A stretch of 64,000 bases of DNA, taken from positions 558,001 to 622,000 of the forward strand of contig NZ_SSNZ01000001.1 in assembly GCF_004801375.1 (NCBI RefSeq), given 5' to 3'. The notes under the pieces are model-generated. The model was not told the DNA's origin. It saw only the letters and a list, made by a program, of their open reading frames with translations, and did not search any database. Every line of letters starts with the position of its first letter. Within the stretch, counting starts at the first letter, position 1. This stretch comes from Flavobacterium supellecticarium. GTDB lineage: Bacteria > Bacteroidota > Bacteroidia > Flavobacteriales > Flavobacteriaceae. This document shows positions 45,899-57,000 of this stretch, piece after piece. The position numbers were made by a program, and so were the translations under genes.

Positions 45899-48800
45899 AT
45901 GGCAAGTTTACAATTTACCAATACCTCATCCGGAAATGCCGCTTTATATGTTGCCAGCGATAATTCGTACTGGTTTGCCTATTTACTGGCCAAAGGTGTT
46001 TCCATTCCGGAAAGCAATACCCTGACTCTGGAAGAATTATCCAATTATAACGGCTACTTTTTATTTGCTTATAGTAGTCCAACACTGGACGCGAACACGT
46101 TCGTAAACAATGTCTACACCTTTTTAGGCCCTTTACAAACCTATCAATCGGCTTCGGTAGTCTGGTTTAAAGACCCGAATGCCACTCTTACAACCAGTAA
46201 TACCACGCAACTTATATTAACAGGCGGCACCAATGGTGCTTATTCTGTTTTAAGTACTTACAATTTTAACTTTGGGAACAACTATGCTACCCTGTATATT
46301 AGTAATAGCAGCGTAGCACTCAACATAGATTTTACTACCAATACATTTGTGATATCCGGACCGGTTAGTATTACCAATTATACCTTCCGTCCGAATAACA
46401 AATCCTCATCGTCCCAGATCATGAGCACTATCGAAATACCACTCACCGGAAAAGGTCAGGGGCATTTTCGCTTTATATTCGGATTTTATGCCGCTTCCGA
46501 TTTTACGAGTTTTAACGTCGCCCAACAGTATTGTTTTTTAGACAGTTCCAATAATAATACCCCTACCGTGATCAATTATTCGCAAATCGTTCCCGGTAAT
46601 ATGAATGACCTGATCCAGATGCAAGCCAGTATTTTCCCTTGTGATTTATTAAACAAAAACGGATTAAACTCCTATCTGGCCTTTTTAGGAACCACCTATA
46701 ATACCAATACAAAAGCCTCCCGGCTTACATCACTTTCTTCCTATTATCAGACCAATTTTGGCTATCCGATACAATTGATTCCGTATACCAATTTTTCCGA
46801 TATCGGCACGTCCAAAAACTATCCGGAAGCCAATTGCGGCCTACTCGTTTTTAGTGAGCAAAGCCCCGGTAACCAATCGGCCATATGGTATATGGTGCCA
46901 CAGGGCGCCCTTACGTTGACATTGGACAGTGCTTACAAAACCTATGCAGACACTCAGGGACAAATGCAACTCATGTGTGGACTTAGTGCTACGGAAACCA
47001 TTAGCTTTACCCCGCAATTTATAGATGCCTCCCTCGCCGTAACCGGAACCGGAGACTGGCTGTATTTTATTCCGAATCAAAGTGCTTATGCGCCTCAGTT
47101 TCCCATTCAGGCGACGCAAAATGTCGTTGGAAGCAACACCACTCAGGAATGGTTGTCCTATCTATATGATACCGCCTGGAGTGCGGTTGTAATGGCAAAT
47201 GCAAATAACACCGCAATTGTATACCATGCGCAGCCTCAGGGTTCTGCTTTATTCGCACCGACACAGGATAGCAGTTCTCCGTTATTTGATCATCTTGTTA
47301 CCGGTTCCGGTGTCTTATCCGATGCTCAGGAAACCATTTACGTCCCGATGGTTCCATACGGAAGTGTACAAACCAGCTCATCGGCCACCGTCGATTATTC
47401 GTTATTTGAAAAACAAATCTTAAATCCCACGCGGAAAAACCTCATTGCACAGGCCATGCAAAAACAGAATATCCCCGCTTCGCCAAACGGATTACACAGT
47501 GCTCGTGCGGCCACCGAAGACAGTGGAATAGACTCTACAAGTCCGCAGGGTTTTTATGTCAATGTAAACCAACAAACCGGCGTTTGGGATGTATTGCAAC
47601 TGGCCAGTAATCAGTTTATGACCTCGGCCGGTACACTATCCAAAATATTTGACCTACAGTTTACGCCGGCGAGTTCGACCTTACAAACCGCTTTGCAATC
47701 CAACCAGCTATTTCTGGTGATCTCCTACAATGAAAAGCTCGAAGATGGCAGCTATGTACTGGATAATTTCAGTAATGAAATGGAAATCGCCGAATGGCCT
47801 TTTATTCTTAACGTTCCGAAAGAACCGGCCAACGGAAAATACAAAAACGTATTGATTTTTAAATTCTGTACCGGCACACTACTCGACAAAGTGCAAAACA
47901 TACAAGGTTGGAATTCGCCCGATACGTTTAACGACACCAGCAATAGCGGCCTTCCCAATCTGAGTATGTGGCTGCAACAATACATACAAAGCGGTATGGA
48001 TCAATATACCGTTCGGAACGATTCCGATTATTATAATTTTTACAATATCGCTACCAATCCCGATTGGCAAGGCGTCATATCCCTGGCGGTAGACATTAGC
48101 GTACAGGATTTCCCGGTGGAACTACAAGGCTTATTAGCCGGAATCGACCTGAATCGTTTTTATGCCCATCATTTCGGAATCGACATCAGCATTGTCAACA
48201 ACGATAACGGAAAAGTAGCCATGCAGCCGAGTAGTTCGATGTTTGCGCTGATCGACTATCAGGATCAAACCTTTTACGGACTGGGATCGAATCCGGATGT
48301 CTATAAAGCCAAAGCGCCTATTAACGGTGCAGTCGATTATGATTTTGTTGTCCTACAATTAAAAATAGTCTTTACCAATAGTAAGATTTACAACTATAAC
48401 AGTTATCTGGCGCTGACTGTCAATAAATTATTTGGCGAAAAAATCGATTCCAGTAATCGAAATAATTTGATCATATTAACCGGAACCTACGAAAACAGTA
48501 ATGGTGTACTGTCGTATACGTTTATGAATACGTCCGATAACATTCTGAATCTGGTTAACACCAACATCATTACCGAAGTCGAAATCATAAAAACCACCTT
48601 TGTAACCGTAGTGCCACAGGACGATGAAGGCAGTAGTACCGTGTACTCTAAATTCTCCTTCTGGGGCTTTATCAATTATAAAAAACTGGATGGCTTTGAT
48701 CTGTTTTCTTTTGGAACCGACGACAGTAAGAACAATCATTTTAAAGGACTATCCTATTCCAATATGTATATTGACCTGACGTTCCAATTGGAAACCCCAA

Positions 48801-49387
48801 CGGTCAAAACATTTACCTTCGACATCGGACAAATGGCCTTCGACATCGGACAAAGTACCCCTCGTGCCGACAGTTTGTATTCCCATTTTCCGTTACAACT
48901 TTCGGGAATCAGTTGGGGTAACAACAGCGATACGCCAACGCAACAGGGTTACCTCAATGTCTCAATGCCGGAATTACAAAACCAGCAAAGTGTGAGCGGC
49001 GAATGGTATGCCCTGGTCTTTAACCTCAATATGGGGACATTAGGAGCTTTGGCCAGTTCGGCCGGTTTCACCTCCTCCTTTATGATGGCGTGGTGCGTGG
49101 GAGCCAAAGGAGCCTGGGCCGGTGTAAAACTCCCGGGCGTCAATCCGCAGGCACCGTCTTTTAGCTTACAGGGTGTACTGAAACTCAATATCGGCTCGAT
49201 CCTGCTACAAACGGCTACCGGAACCGATAGTATCGCCTATCTGATGAAAATAAACAATATCGCTTTAGACGTCTTTAGCCTTTCGTTTCCACCGGGTGGT
49301 AACATTAGTTTTATGCTATTCGGAAATCCGGCCTCCGATGCCAAACCTGAAAGCTTAGGCTGGTATGGTGCCTATGTCAAAAGTTAA
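45899..49387 (+). CDS. Large beta-rich protein of unknown function
   Basis: An 1162-aa protein without signal peptide or membrane helices. Composition is dominated by Asn, Ser, Thr, Tyr, Phe and Gly, with many short amphipathic strands. Three rough parts are visible: 1-200 beta-rich (ALYVASDNSYWFAYLLAKG), about 250-600 mixed (SYYQTNFGYPIQLIPYTNF, then IWYMVPQGALTLTLDSAY), and about 620-1162 strands ending GWYGAYVKS. A 7-residue tandem duplication (FDIGQM/FDIGQS) lies at about 973-986. It starts 63 bp after the secreted protein and ends 19 bp before the next gene. No family recognised; a structural or surface component is the best guess. Confidence 0.7.
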   Translation: MASLQFTNTSSGNAALYVASDNSYWFAYLLAKGVSIPESNTLTLEELSNYNGYFLFAYSSPTLDANTFVNNVYTFLGPLQTYQSASVVWFKDPNATLTTSNTTQLILTGGTNGAYSVLSTYNFNFGNNYATLYISNSSVALNIDFTTNTFVISGPVSITNYTFRPNNKSSSSQIMSTIEIPLTGKGQGHFRFIFGFYAASDFTSFNVAQQYCFLDSSNNNTPTVINYSQIVPGNMNDLIQMQASIFPCDLLNKNGLNSYLAFLGTTYNTNTKASRLTSLSSYYQTNFGYPIQLIPYTNFSDIGTSKNYPEANCGLLVFSEQSPGNQSAIWYMVPQGALTLTLDSAYKTYADTQGQMQLMCGLSATETISFTPQFIDASLAVTGTGDWLYFIPNQSAYAPQFPIQATQNVVGSNTTQEWLSYLYDTAWSAVVMANANNTAIVYHAQPQGSALFAPTQDSSSPLFDHLVTGSGVLSDAQETIYVPMVPYGSVQTSSSATVDYSLFEKQILNPTRKNLIAQAMQKQNIPASPNGLHSARAATEDSGIDSTSPQGFYVNVNQQTGVWDVLQLASNQFMTSAGTLSKIFDLQFTPASSTLQTALQSNQLFLVISYNEKLEDGSYVLDNFSNEMEIAEWPFILNVPKEPANGKYKNVLIFKFCTGTLLDKVQNIQGWNSPDTFNDTSNSGLPNLSMWLQQYIQSGMDQYTVRNDSDYYNFYNIATNPDWQGVISLAVDISVQDFPVELQGLLAGIDLNRFYAHHFGIDISIVNNDNGKVAMQPSSSMFALIDYQDQTFYGLGSNPDVYKAKAPINGAVDYDFVVLQLKIVFTNSKIYNYNSYLALTVNKLFGEKIDSSNRNNLIILTGTYENSNGVLSYTFMNTSDNILNLVNTNIITEVEIIKTTFVTVVPQDDEGSSTVYSKFSFWGFINYKKLDGFDLFSFGTDDSKNNHFKGLSYSNMYIDLTFQLETPTVKTFTFDIGQMAFDIGQSTPRADSLYSHFPLQLSGISWGNNSDTPTQQGYLNVSMPELQNQQSVSGEWYALVFNLNMGTLGALASSAGFTSSFMMAWCVGAKGAWAGVKLPGVNPQAPSFSLQGVLKLNIGSILLQTATGTDSIAYLMKINNIALDVFSLSFPPGGNISFMLFGNPASDAKPESLGWYGAYVKS
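48815..48856 (+). repeat. 21-bp tandem duplication inside the 1162-aa gene
   Basis: Two adjacent 21-base units share the 18 bases ccttcgacatcggacaaa and encode TFDIGQM-AFDIGQS. The duplication is in frame and recent in appearance, since the synonymous positions are unchanged. Confidence 0.85.
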
Positions 49388-49406
49388 ATAATTAAAACAG
49401 AACCCC

Positions 49407-51005
49407 ATGTCTTTAACCGACCAAATAAAAATATTAGTTGACAATGTTACTGCTATTTCTGAAGACAGCGCACAGGAACAACGCACGTTAATAGCCGATT
49501 TTCTATCGAGTACCGACAATCAAATAATCCGGGTTTATGTCACCGATACCTCCGGAATGGGACATCAGTCCAATACCGTGATGATCATGTATCGTTTAAT
49601 CCAACTGGGTTTTAACCATAACTTCGAAGTCGTCTATGCCGAAAGTGAAGGAGACAATCTAACTGCCAATAAACTTTCCAAATTGATTCCCGGATTTATG
49701 CCGGATGGCAACAATCCGGTAACTGTAACCTTAAGTACCGATCCCAAGGTAGATGCCTCCATGATTCCCTTAACTTATTTTAAAACGAATATTGCCGACT
49801 ACCCGATTAAATATTTTGGATTTACCGGAGGTTATGACAAAAAAAGTACCAATCTGGCTAATGCTCCTACAAATACAGATCCGGGTGTGAATGTAAGCTT
49901 CTTTTTAAAACTACAACCGTATCAATGGCCACAACAAAATACGATCCAACGTTTTGGTATAGCAGACCCTATCTTACTTGAAACGGTAGCTGTATTAGGA
50001 GCTGCTACATATCAAAAAAAAAGAGGTTATTTCATCAATCCGGCACAACCGCCACCGCAAAATGCTTTTACCGGAACCAGCCAAGACAAATATGTTCCGT
50101 ATCAAACCATCATAAACGCTTCCAAATCAACTGAAAATCCAATTAACCTGCTACCGGTCTACGGAATTGGTGGAAGCGAAGCATCGGGAGTAACAGATGC
50201 CAGCCCGAATATCCGATCTCAAAATGTATTATTCGATCTGATTACAGCTGTTCGTTATGCACAACGTTTTGGCTCCGGAAATCAGCAACGAGGTGCTATT
50301 ATTGTAAACATTGCCAACATACCGGATACGGCCTACGACTCTTTAAATGAACTCTTAACCGGAGCAGCGCCAGACCTTACCACCTTAAATGAAATGGTAA
50401 CACAACTACCGGCCATTCAAGGGGATTTAGCAACCCATTCGGTTGAAATAATCGACTATTTCAATCCGGCATTAGCCGATAAAATAGCACTTTTAAATGG
50501 TACTGATGGTACCTATAAAATACTGGTGGTTAAAATGGGCGGTATTCCGGTGAGTGCTTTTAATTATATGTATTCTCTAAGTACACTCCCTTGTGTACTG
50601 GAAGGAAAGGCAACAGCCAATATGGTATTAAATATGAATATCCCCTATCTCAACATTTTAAAAGATAGTAAAGTCGTATATCCTACGCTACCGTTAAACG
50701 CAACAGCAGATTGTCAACAGGCAAAAGATTGTAATAATGTTTCTGCTTCGTTTAAAGTAACGCCCGCAACAATGAATACCAAAATGGAAGAAAATCCATT
50801 TAGTCTCGATCCGCCATCCGATGGTTTTAAAACCACCCCTGCCTATATCATTAGCGACTATATCGCAAGAATATACAACACCTCTGATGCCTTGAATACC
50901 TATTTTACCGACTTACAAGCATTTTTCCAAAACCAGCAGCAGGATAAGTTATATCTGGGACTTCTTTATTTTATCAGTTATAAAGACTCCCTAAACACCA
51001 TTTAA
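49407..51005 (+). CDS. Possible GT-B-like (glycosyltransferase-fold) protein
   Basis: A 532-aa cytoplasmic protein. An N-terminal Rossmann-like start is visible at about 38-65: IIRVYVTDTSGMGHQSNTVM, then IMYRLIQLGFNHNFEVVYAE, reminiscent of the GxGH loop of GT-B enzymes. Near the C-terminal half, LVVKMGGIPVSAFNYMYSLS, then PCVLEGKATANMVLNMNIPY resembles the GT-B donor-binding region. The middle has YGIGGSEASGVTD. The resemblance is by pattern only. If correct, it could glycosylate the large operon partners. It lies 12 bp before the giant gene, so the two are co-expressed. Confidence 0.5.
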   Translation: MSLTDQIKILVDNVTAISEDSAQEQRTLIADFLSSTDNQIIRVYVTDTSGMGHQSNTVMIMYRLIQLGFNHNFEVVYAESEGDNLTANKLSKLIPGFMPDGNNPVTVTLSTDPKVDASMIPLTYFKTNIADYPIKYFGFTGGYDKKSTNLANAPTNTDPGVNVSFFLKLQPYQWPQQNTIQRFGIADPILLETVAVLGAATYQKKRGYFINPAQPPPQNAFTGTSQDKYVPYQTIINASKSTENPINLLPVYGIGGSEASGVTDASPNIRSQNVLFDLITAVRYAQRFGSGNQQRGAIIVNIANIPDTAYDSLNELLTGAAPDLTTLNEMVTQLPAIQGDLATHSVEIIDYFNPALADKIALLNGTDGTYKILVVKMGGIPVSAFNYMYSLSTLPCVLEGKATANMVLNMNIPYLNILKDSKVVYPTLPLNATADCQQAKDCNNVSASFKVTPATMNTKMEENPFSLDPPSDGFKTTPAYIISDYIARIYNTSDALNTYFTDLQAFFQNQQQDKLYLGLLYFISYKDSLNTI

Positions 51006-51017
51006 AGCACTACCATT

Positions 51018-54000
51018 ATGGATACGCAACAACTACAACAACTCTATACCGGCTTACAAGGACAGGTTAACAACGATGATCAACTTTACTTTGTAAATGC
51101 CACTGCTGCGCTCGATCTTCCGATCACCTCAAACAGTTACAAACAATTTGTACCGGACGGACAATTAATTATCAATGCCGTTGTGATTGCAATGCCAGAC
51201 GAAAACACTATTCTTATAAAAGGAGTAACGTCCTCGTTCCAGATACCCGACTGCGATTGTTTTGTAAAGTTTTACATTGAAAATGAAATTCTTAACTCAA
51301 CCTTTTATATCACGCTTTTAGGCGAAACCATAGCCTTACCGGGCGTTAACTGGTTTTCGGTTACGCTACCGTATTACGAGCTTTGTATTGCCGAAGCCGA
51401 ATTACCCGTAGTGGGTATCGTTGGCGGAACCATCAACACCGGAGTGACGCTACAGGTCGCTATGGGCTATCCTGTTACCGATAATATCTGGATGTTTCAA
51501 GGGCTTTTTTCCGATCCGTATCCGAGTATTTCCAATTTTTACCAGTTGGCCGGCGGAATTAACCTTACCACCGCTTTACCACAACCTTTTAGTACGCTGA
51601 GTACCTTAGGTTTAAAATCGATCGATATCAGTTACGATTCCGCTAATAGTATCGTCGACTATATGGGCATTGAAATCAGTACGCCGCCCGACTATATCTG
51701 GCAGATCTTACCCGGTGTTGCCATTACCGGTATCGATATTTACTGTATCGTTTCCGGTTTTAGTACGTCCAGCGCCAGCAGTACCGATTTTACCATTAAC
51801 GGAACCTTTACCATCGGGCCACCCGATTCCAATACGATAGCCCTTACGGCACATTATCCGAATTTCACAGCCAGTGTCCAACTCATTGAAGGAACCATCC
51901 AACTGGGCGATTTGCTTACGATGTTCTGGAGCGGAACCACAATTGATCTGGAATCGGAAATACAGGTTTTAAATATCGAAATCGACCCCGATTCTCAAAA
52001 TTATACCCTCAATTGTTCCATTGTGAGCAATTGGGTTTTCTTTACGATAAACGATCCGAGTCTGAGTTTTACCATGACAGGACTCAACTTAGATGTCAAT
52101 AGTCTACAGGGAACGACTACCGGACAGATTGCCGGTTTTTTCCATATCGGACCAGATGATCAATCCGGTGTTGATCTCACCATTTACGCCGGATACGATG
52201 CTACCGCCTGGACTTTTGGCGCCAGTACCGGTACCGATCAAACCATATCGTTGGGATCGATCGCTTATACGTTTCTAAAAGCCTTTGGCATGGCCGACAT
52301 TCCAAGTTGGGTAACCGATAATTTACCGAACATCAGCAATGTCAATTTTGTAACCGTTGTTCCGGACGACAAAACCAAAGTCACCACCTACGATGTGAGT
52401 GGCGACGTCAACTGGCATTTGCAATACAGTTCCTTCGATTTGGAACTCGACGCCAATGTGGCGATAAAATATGATGAAAACGGTACGTCGGGAACCATTG
52501 CCGGAATCGCCGATGCCCGTCAAATGCTGGGGCTTACCTTTGAAGTCGGTTACGAATTTGGTACCGCAGACACGCAGGTGTACCTCAACATGCCTGAATT
52601 CGCCTGTAAGATCACTTATATTGGCAACACCGACTATGACAGCATCGACATCAAATTCGATAAAATTTCACTGGGTGAATTGATCACTACGTTTGTAGGC
52701 ACTTTTAGCCCTGGATTTTCACTGTCGGCGCCGTGGAATTTACTCGATACCATCGATTTGTCCGGATTTGAATTTACCTATACCCGTTATAAAGAAAACA
52801 ACAAAAGTAGTATTGTAGCCACGATCCCGCTTCATATCGATCTTGGGTTTATCAATATCGAAACTTTAAAAATCACCAAAGATGCGGAAAATGCCAGTAG
52901 CAGCGGTGTGTATCTGTACTTTACCGGAACCTTTTTAGGACTGCCAATCGAACCCGATTCGCCGTTACAGGAAGACGGAAAAGGTAGCGATGCCACACAA
53001 ATGCCACCAGTACCGGGAATGGGAGAAGAATTTTTCGATTTAAAACTTCTGGCCATGGGGCAACACGTATCGCTCTATGATTCGCCGGAACTCAACTCGG
53101 TTGACGAAGCCATCACGGCACTGGAAGAAGCCTTTACCACGACTTCCAATACCGGTGACAGTACGATTCCGGTTCCGGCCGCAACACCCGATACCAAACC
53201 CGGTACGCTGGTATTTGATCAAAACAGCAACTGGCTAATTGGCGCCGATTTTACCGTGGCTAAATTCTATCGTGTGGCGACTGTTTTTAACGATCCAAAT
53301 CTCTACGGCTTGTTAATTGGCGTTAGCCCGGAATCGAATTATTTTAAAAATTTACAATTTGAAATCCTTTATAAAAAAATAAATGACTCGATCGGAATGT
53401 ACCAACTGGATTTACAATTGCCGGATGAATTCCGACATTTTGAATTTGGCGAAGTATCCATCAGTTTACCGATTATTGGCGTACAGATTTACACCAACGG
53501 GAACTTCTATCTCGATTTCGGATTTCCGGCCAGTATTACCGATTTTTCGCGTTCGTTTTCCATACAGGTATTCCCGTTTTTAGGATACGGAGGTTTCTAC
53601 TTCGGATACCTCAGCGGCGCAACGTCCAATAGCGTACCGACGACAAGTTGTGGAAACTTTAACCCGGTAATCGAATTCGGACTTGGCCTTTCGCTTGGTG
53701 TAGGTAAAACCGTAGACGAAGGAATCTTAAAAGCCGGACTATCCCTTACCGCTGTTGGAATTTTTCAGGGCGTATTAGGATTTTTCAGCGCGAATCCAAA
53801 CCTCGATACCTACGACGACACCTACTATAAAGTACAGGGAACTTTTGGTCTGACCGGACATATTTACGGAGAAGTCAACTTTGCGATTATTTCGGCCAAA
53901 GTGGATATTATGGCCTATGCCTATATCACGATGACGATCGAAAGCTATATGCCAATTCCGATTACCTTTGAAGCCGGTGTTTCGGTAAAACTAACCGTAA

Positions 54001-57000
54001 AAATCCATTTGGGATTGTTCTCCATCAAAGTATCCCTTCGATTCAGCACCACCATCAGCGCTTCATTTATAGTAGGAAGCGACACTTCGGCCTCTGCACC
54101 GTGGAACCTATGTCCGACAAAAGATTCGTTGGCCAAAGGCGCATTACCGCAAAACTACCGAAGTCTGCAACGTTTAAGCCTGGCCGAAACCACTCCGGTT
54201 GTTTTAAAATGGCAACCGTTACAAACCACCACCAAGGTACCATTGGATTTAATGTTTTTCCCGCAATTGACCGTTTCCGGCGAAAGCGGCGCCTCCGGTC
54301 CGCAATATATTGCCATGCTTTATATTAACACCGATCCGGACAATAACAGCCTTTTTGGCGTAACCGAAGGGGTTTTATATTGGGCAATCAATGCCTTAAT
54401 TGGAAATACAGCAGACAATACAGGACTGGATTGGCTTAAAAATCAAACCATCACTGCCGACCAGATCAACAGTATGCTCTGCTATTTTAATACGCGTCCG
54501 AATCACGAACCGCCGTTTAACTATAGTAATGCGGCTCAGGACGATATCAAAACCTTTTTCAGTACCTATTTCGAATTAAATATCCGCGCGGTCGATGCCA
54601 ATACCGAAGGCACTATGGATGCCGCCGTATTCCCGGTTGTTCCGGAATTATTGCTGAATACCATTTTAAACGGAACGGCCGGAAACCCGATCGACTTTGC
54701 CACGGAAAGCATGACTGGCGATCAGGACTATATTAGCGATATCACCGCCTTACTGGCCTCGACCAGTGTCGATTACCAATCGGAAATGACCGCGGATTAC
54801 TATGCCCCAACCGATTGTGAAAATATATCCGATCCGACCTACGAGGAGCAACATAATTTATCGTTTCCGACGTTTATGTTTACCGATTTCGTAGCCCTAC
54901 TGGCCAAACAAGCCTTACAATCGGCGTTGGACTACCTGAACACTCAGGAAACCTTCTCCGGAACGGTGAGTGATGTCGTAAATCATGCGGTAACCGACAG
55001 TATCGACGGTATCAGCGGTATGGCTTCGCGATTTATGTTACACGGAATGCGTTTACCGGCACCACCGGATGCAGCAACCGGAGTAACGAAACCACTTTAT
55101 GTATTAACAGGTCAACAACTCGCCATTCCGAGTACGTTACAACAAGGTGATGTATATTCTATCGTTTTGGAAAACCCGGACGAATCCTGGATCAATATGG
55201 TATCCGGAACTGACAACAAACTTACCGTTACCATCGACAACAACGAAATACAGCACATTCACGATATCGCTGCCATTTCGCTTAGTCCGGTGCTAACCTA
55301 TGGTCCGAGTCCGTTGATCAACTATAACGATACCCCGCAAACCTTCTCGTTGGGAAGTCCGGCCTTATGGCAATATCCGGGCGATTATTATCCGGACGTT
55401 ACCAATGAGCCGTATATCTGGAAATTACCGTCCAACCTGACGACTATTTTCTCCGAACAAGGCAACAACTGGCAATTTGTAGTCAAATCGCTCACCACAA
55501 CAGCCAGCGGAACCACGCAGGCTGATGTGCAAAATTATACATGGGGAACAACGATTAACTTTACGCTACAAAAAATAACGGCACAATCCGGGTTGGTCAC
55601 ACCACTTTCCGGAAATATGTACAATCTGGTAGGTGCCGACGATGCGAGTACGGTTTACTTACAGGAACTCCTTACCTATCTAAACACCATAGGCGATACC
55701 GACGGAACCCGTACAATACAACAAATCCAGGTTATCTACCAACCGGATCCGACACAAAATAGCAATGGCGGCTATCTGTCCGATGCCAATGGCGACTATA
55801 AAACGGCTATTATTCAGGCGAATCTTTCCACCGAAACCAATCCTGCCGAAAGTATGATGCGCATGATGGTTATGGAAACAACTCCGGAAGGCACTTACAA
55901 TACCTTAAATACGGCCGGTGATTTTGTCAAACTATTATGGGAATGTAGTACCGTTCGCAGTGGTGGTTACTATTTCTACTATGAAAACAATGCCACTAAT
56001 GGCTTACCGGATTCCTTATTTGCCGGAACCGGCGTGGCCAATCTTGCGATACAAATTACGTATAACACCCTAATTAACAGTCCGTTTGTAAATAGTGTAA
56101 TTATTGGTGATTCGATTGATACTTCCATTACTTCCGTATTCGTACAATCGCCGGTAACAGCACCTTTGGATCAGCAGTATACCACCCGTATTGCCACATT
56201 ACTACCGGGAACCGTCGGCTACGAAGTCTCCCGACAAAATCCGGGTGATTATGTGCCAACACAACCGGTACCGACATTAGCCGAAGATCAGGTTTATCTG
56301 GAAACCCAATTCAACCTGATAGGTCTGGCGGTACCTGCTATCCCGGATTATATAAACCCGACTCCGGCCGGTCCGGTCGATTCTACCGACGACGAAGCCG
56401 TTTCCAACACCGAAGATGGCAACACCTCCGACAACGACGATCTGGAAGATTGGAACTATAATGCCGTGATTCCATATTACAAATACGTACAACCGGAAGG
56501 AACCGATCCGTTATATCCGAATCCATATGCCGGAATTGGCGATACGGTTGAAATGGTTTTAAACTGGCAGGATATGTTTGGTAATATTCCGCCAAACGAT
56601 ACGCAGCCTTTACATACTTCTATGCAAGTATTATACAGTGATGCGATCATCGCCCTGAGTCAGTGGCCATCGGTATCGGTATCGTATTTATTTAGCTTAC
56701 TTTCAGGTGCGCCAAATCTAAGTCTGACCTTTAACTTTAACACATCCCGTTATAAAGGCGAAAGCGCGCAAAACAACGCTCAGATCGATTTACAGACCTA
56801 TATGAACCTGTATTATCAATTGGATAGCCCGAATATGGCACTTCGTTATACCACTACCGTAGAAGACACTGTTGATGCCCAAGGCAACACCACGCCTATG
56901 GTACACGAGCTGGCGAATTCGGTACTGCTGACACAATTTATCAATCCGATAATCGAATATTTAAAAACCGTAGTGGCCGGAGAAGCCGCAGTAGCTGTAC

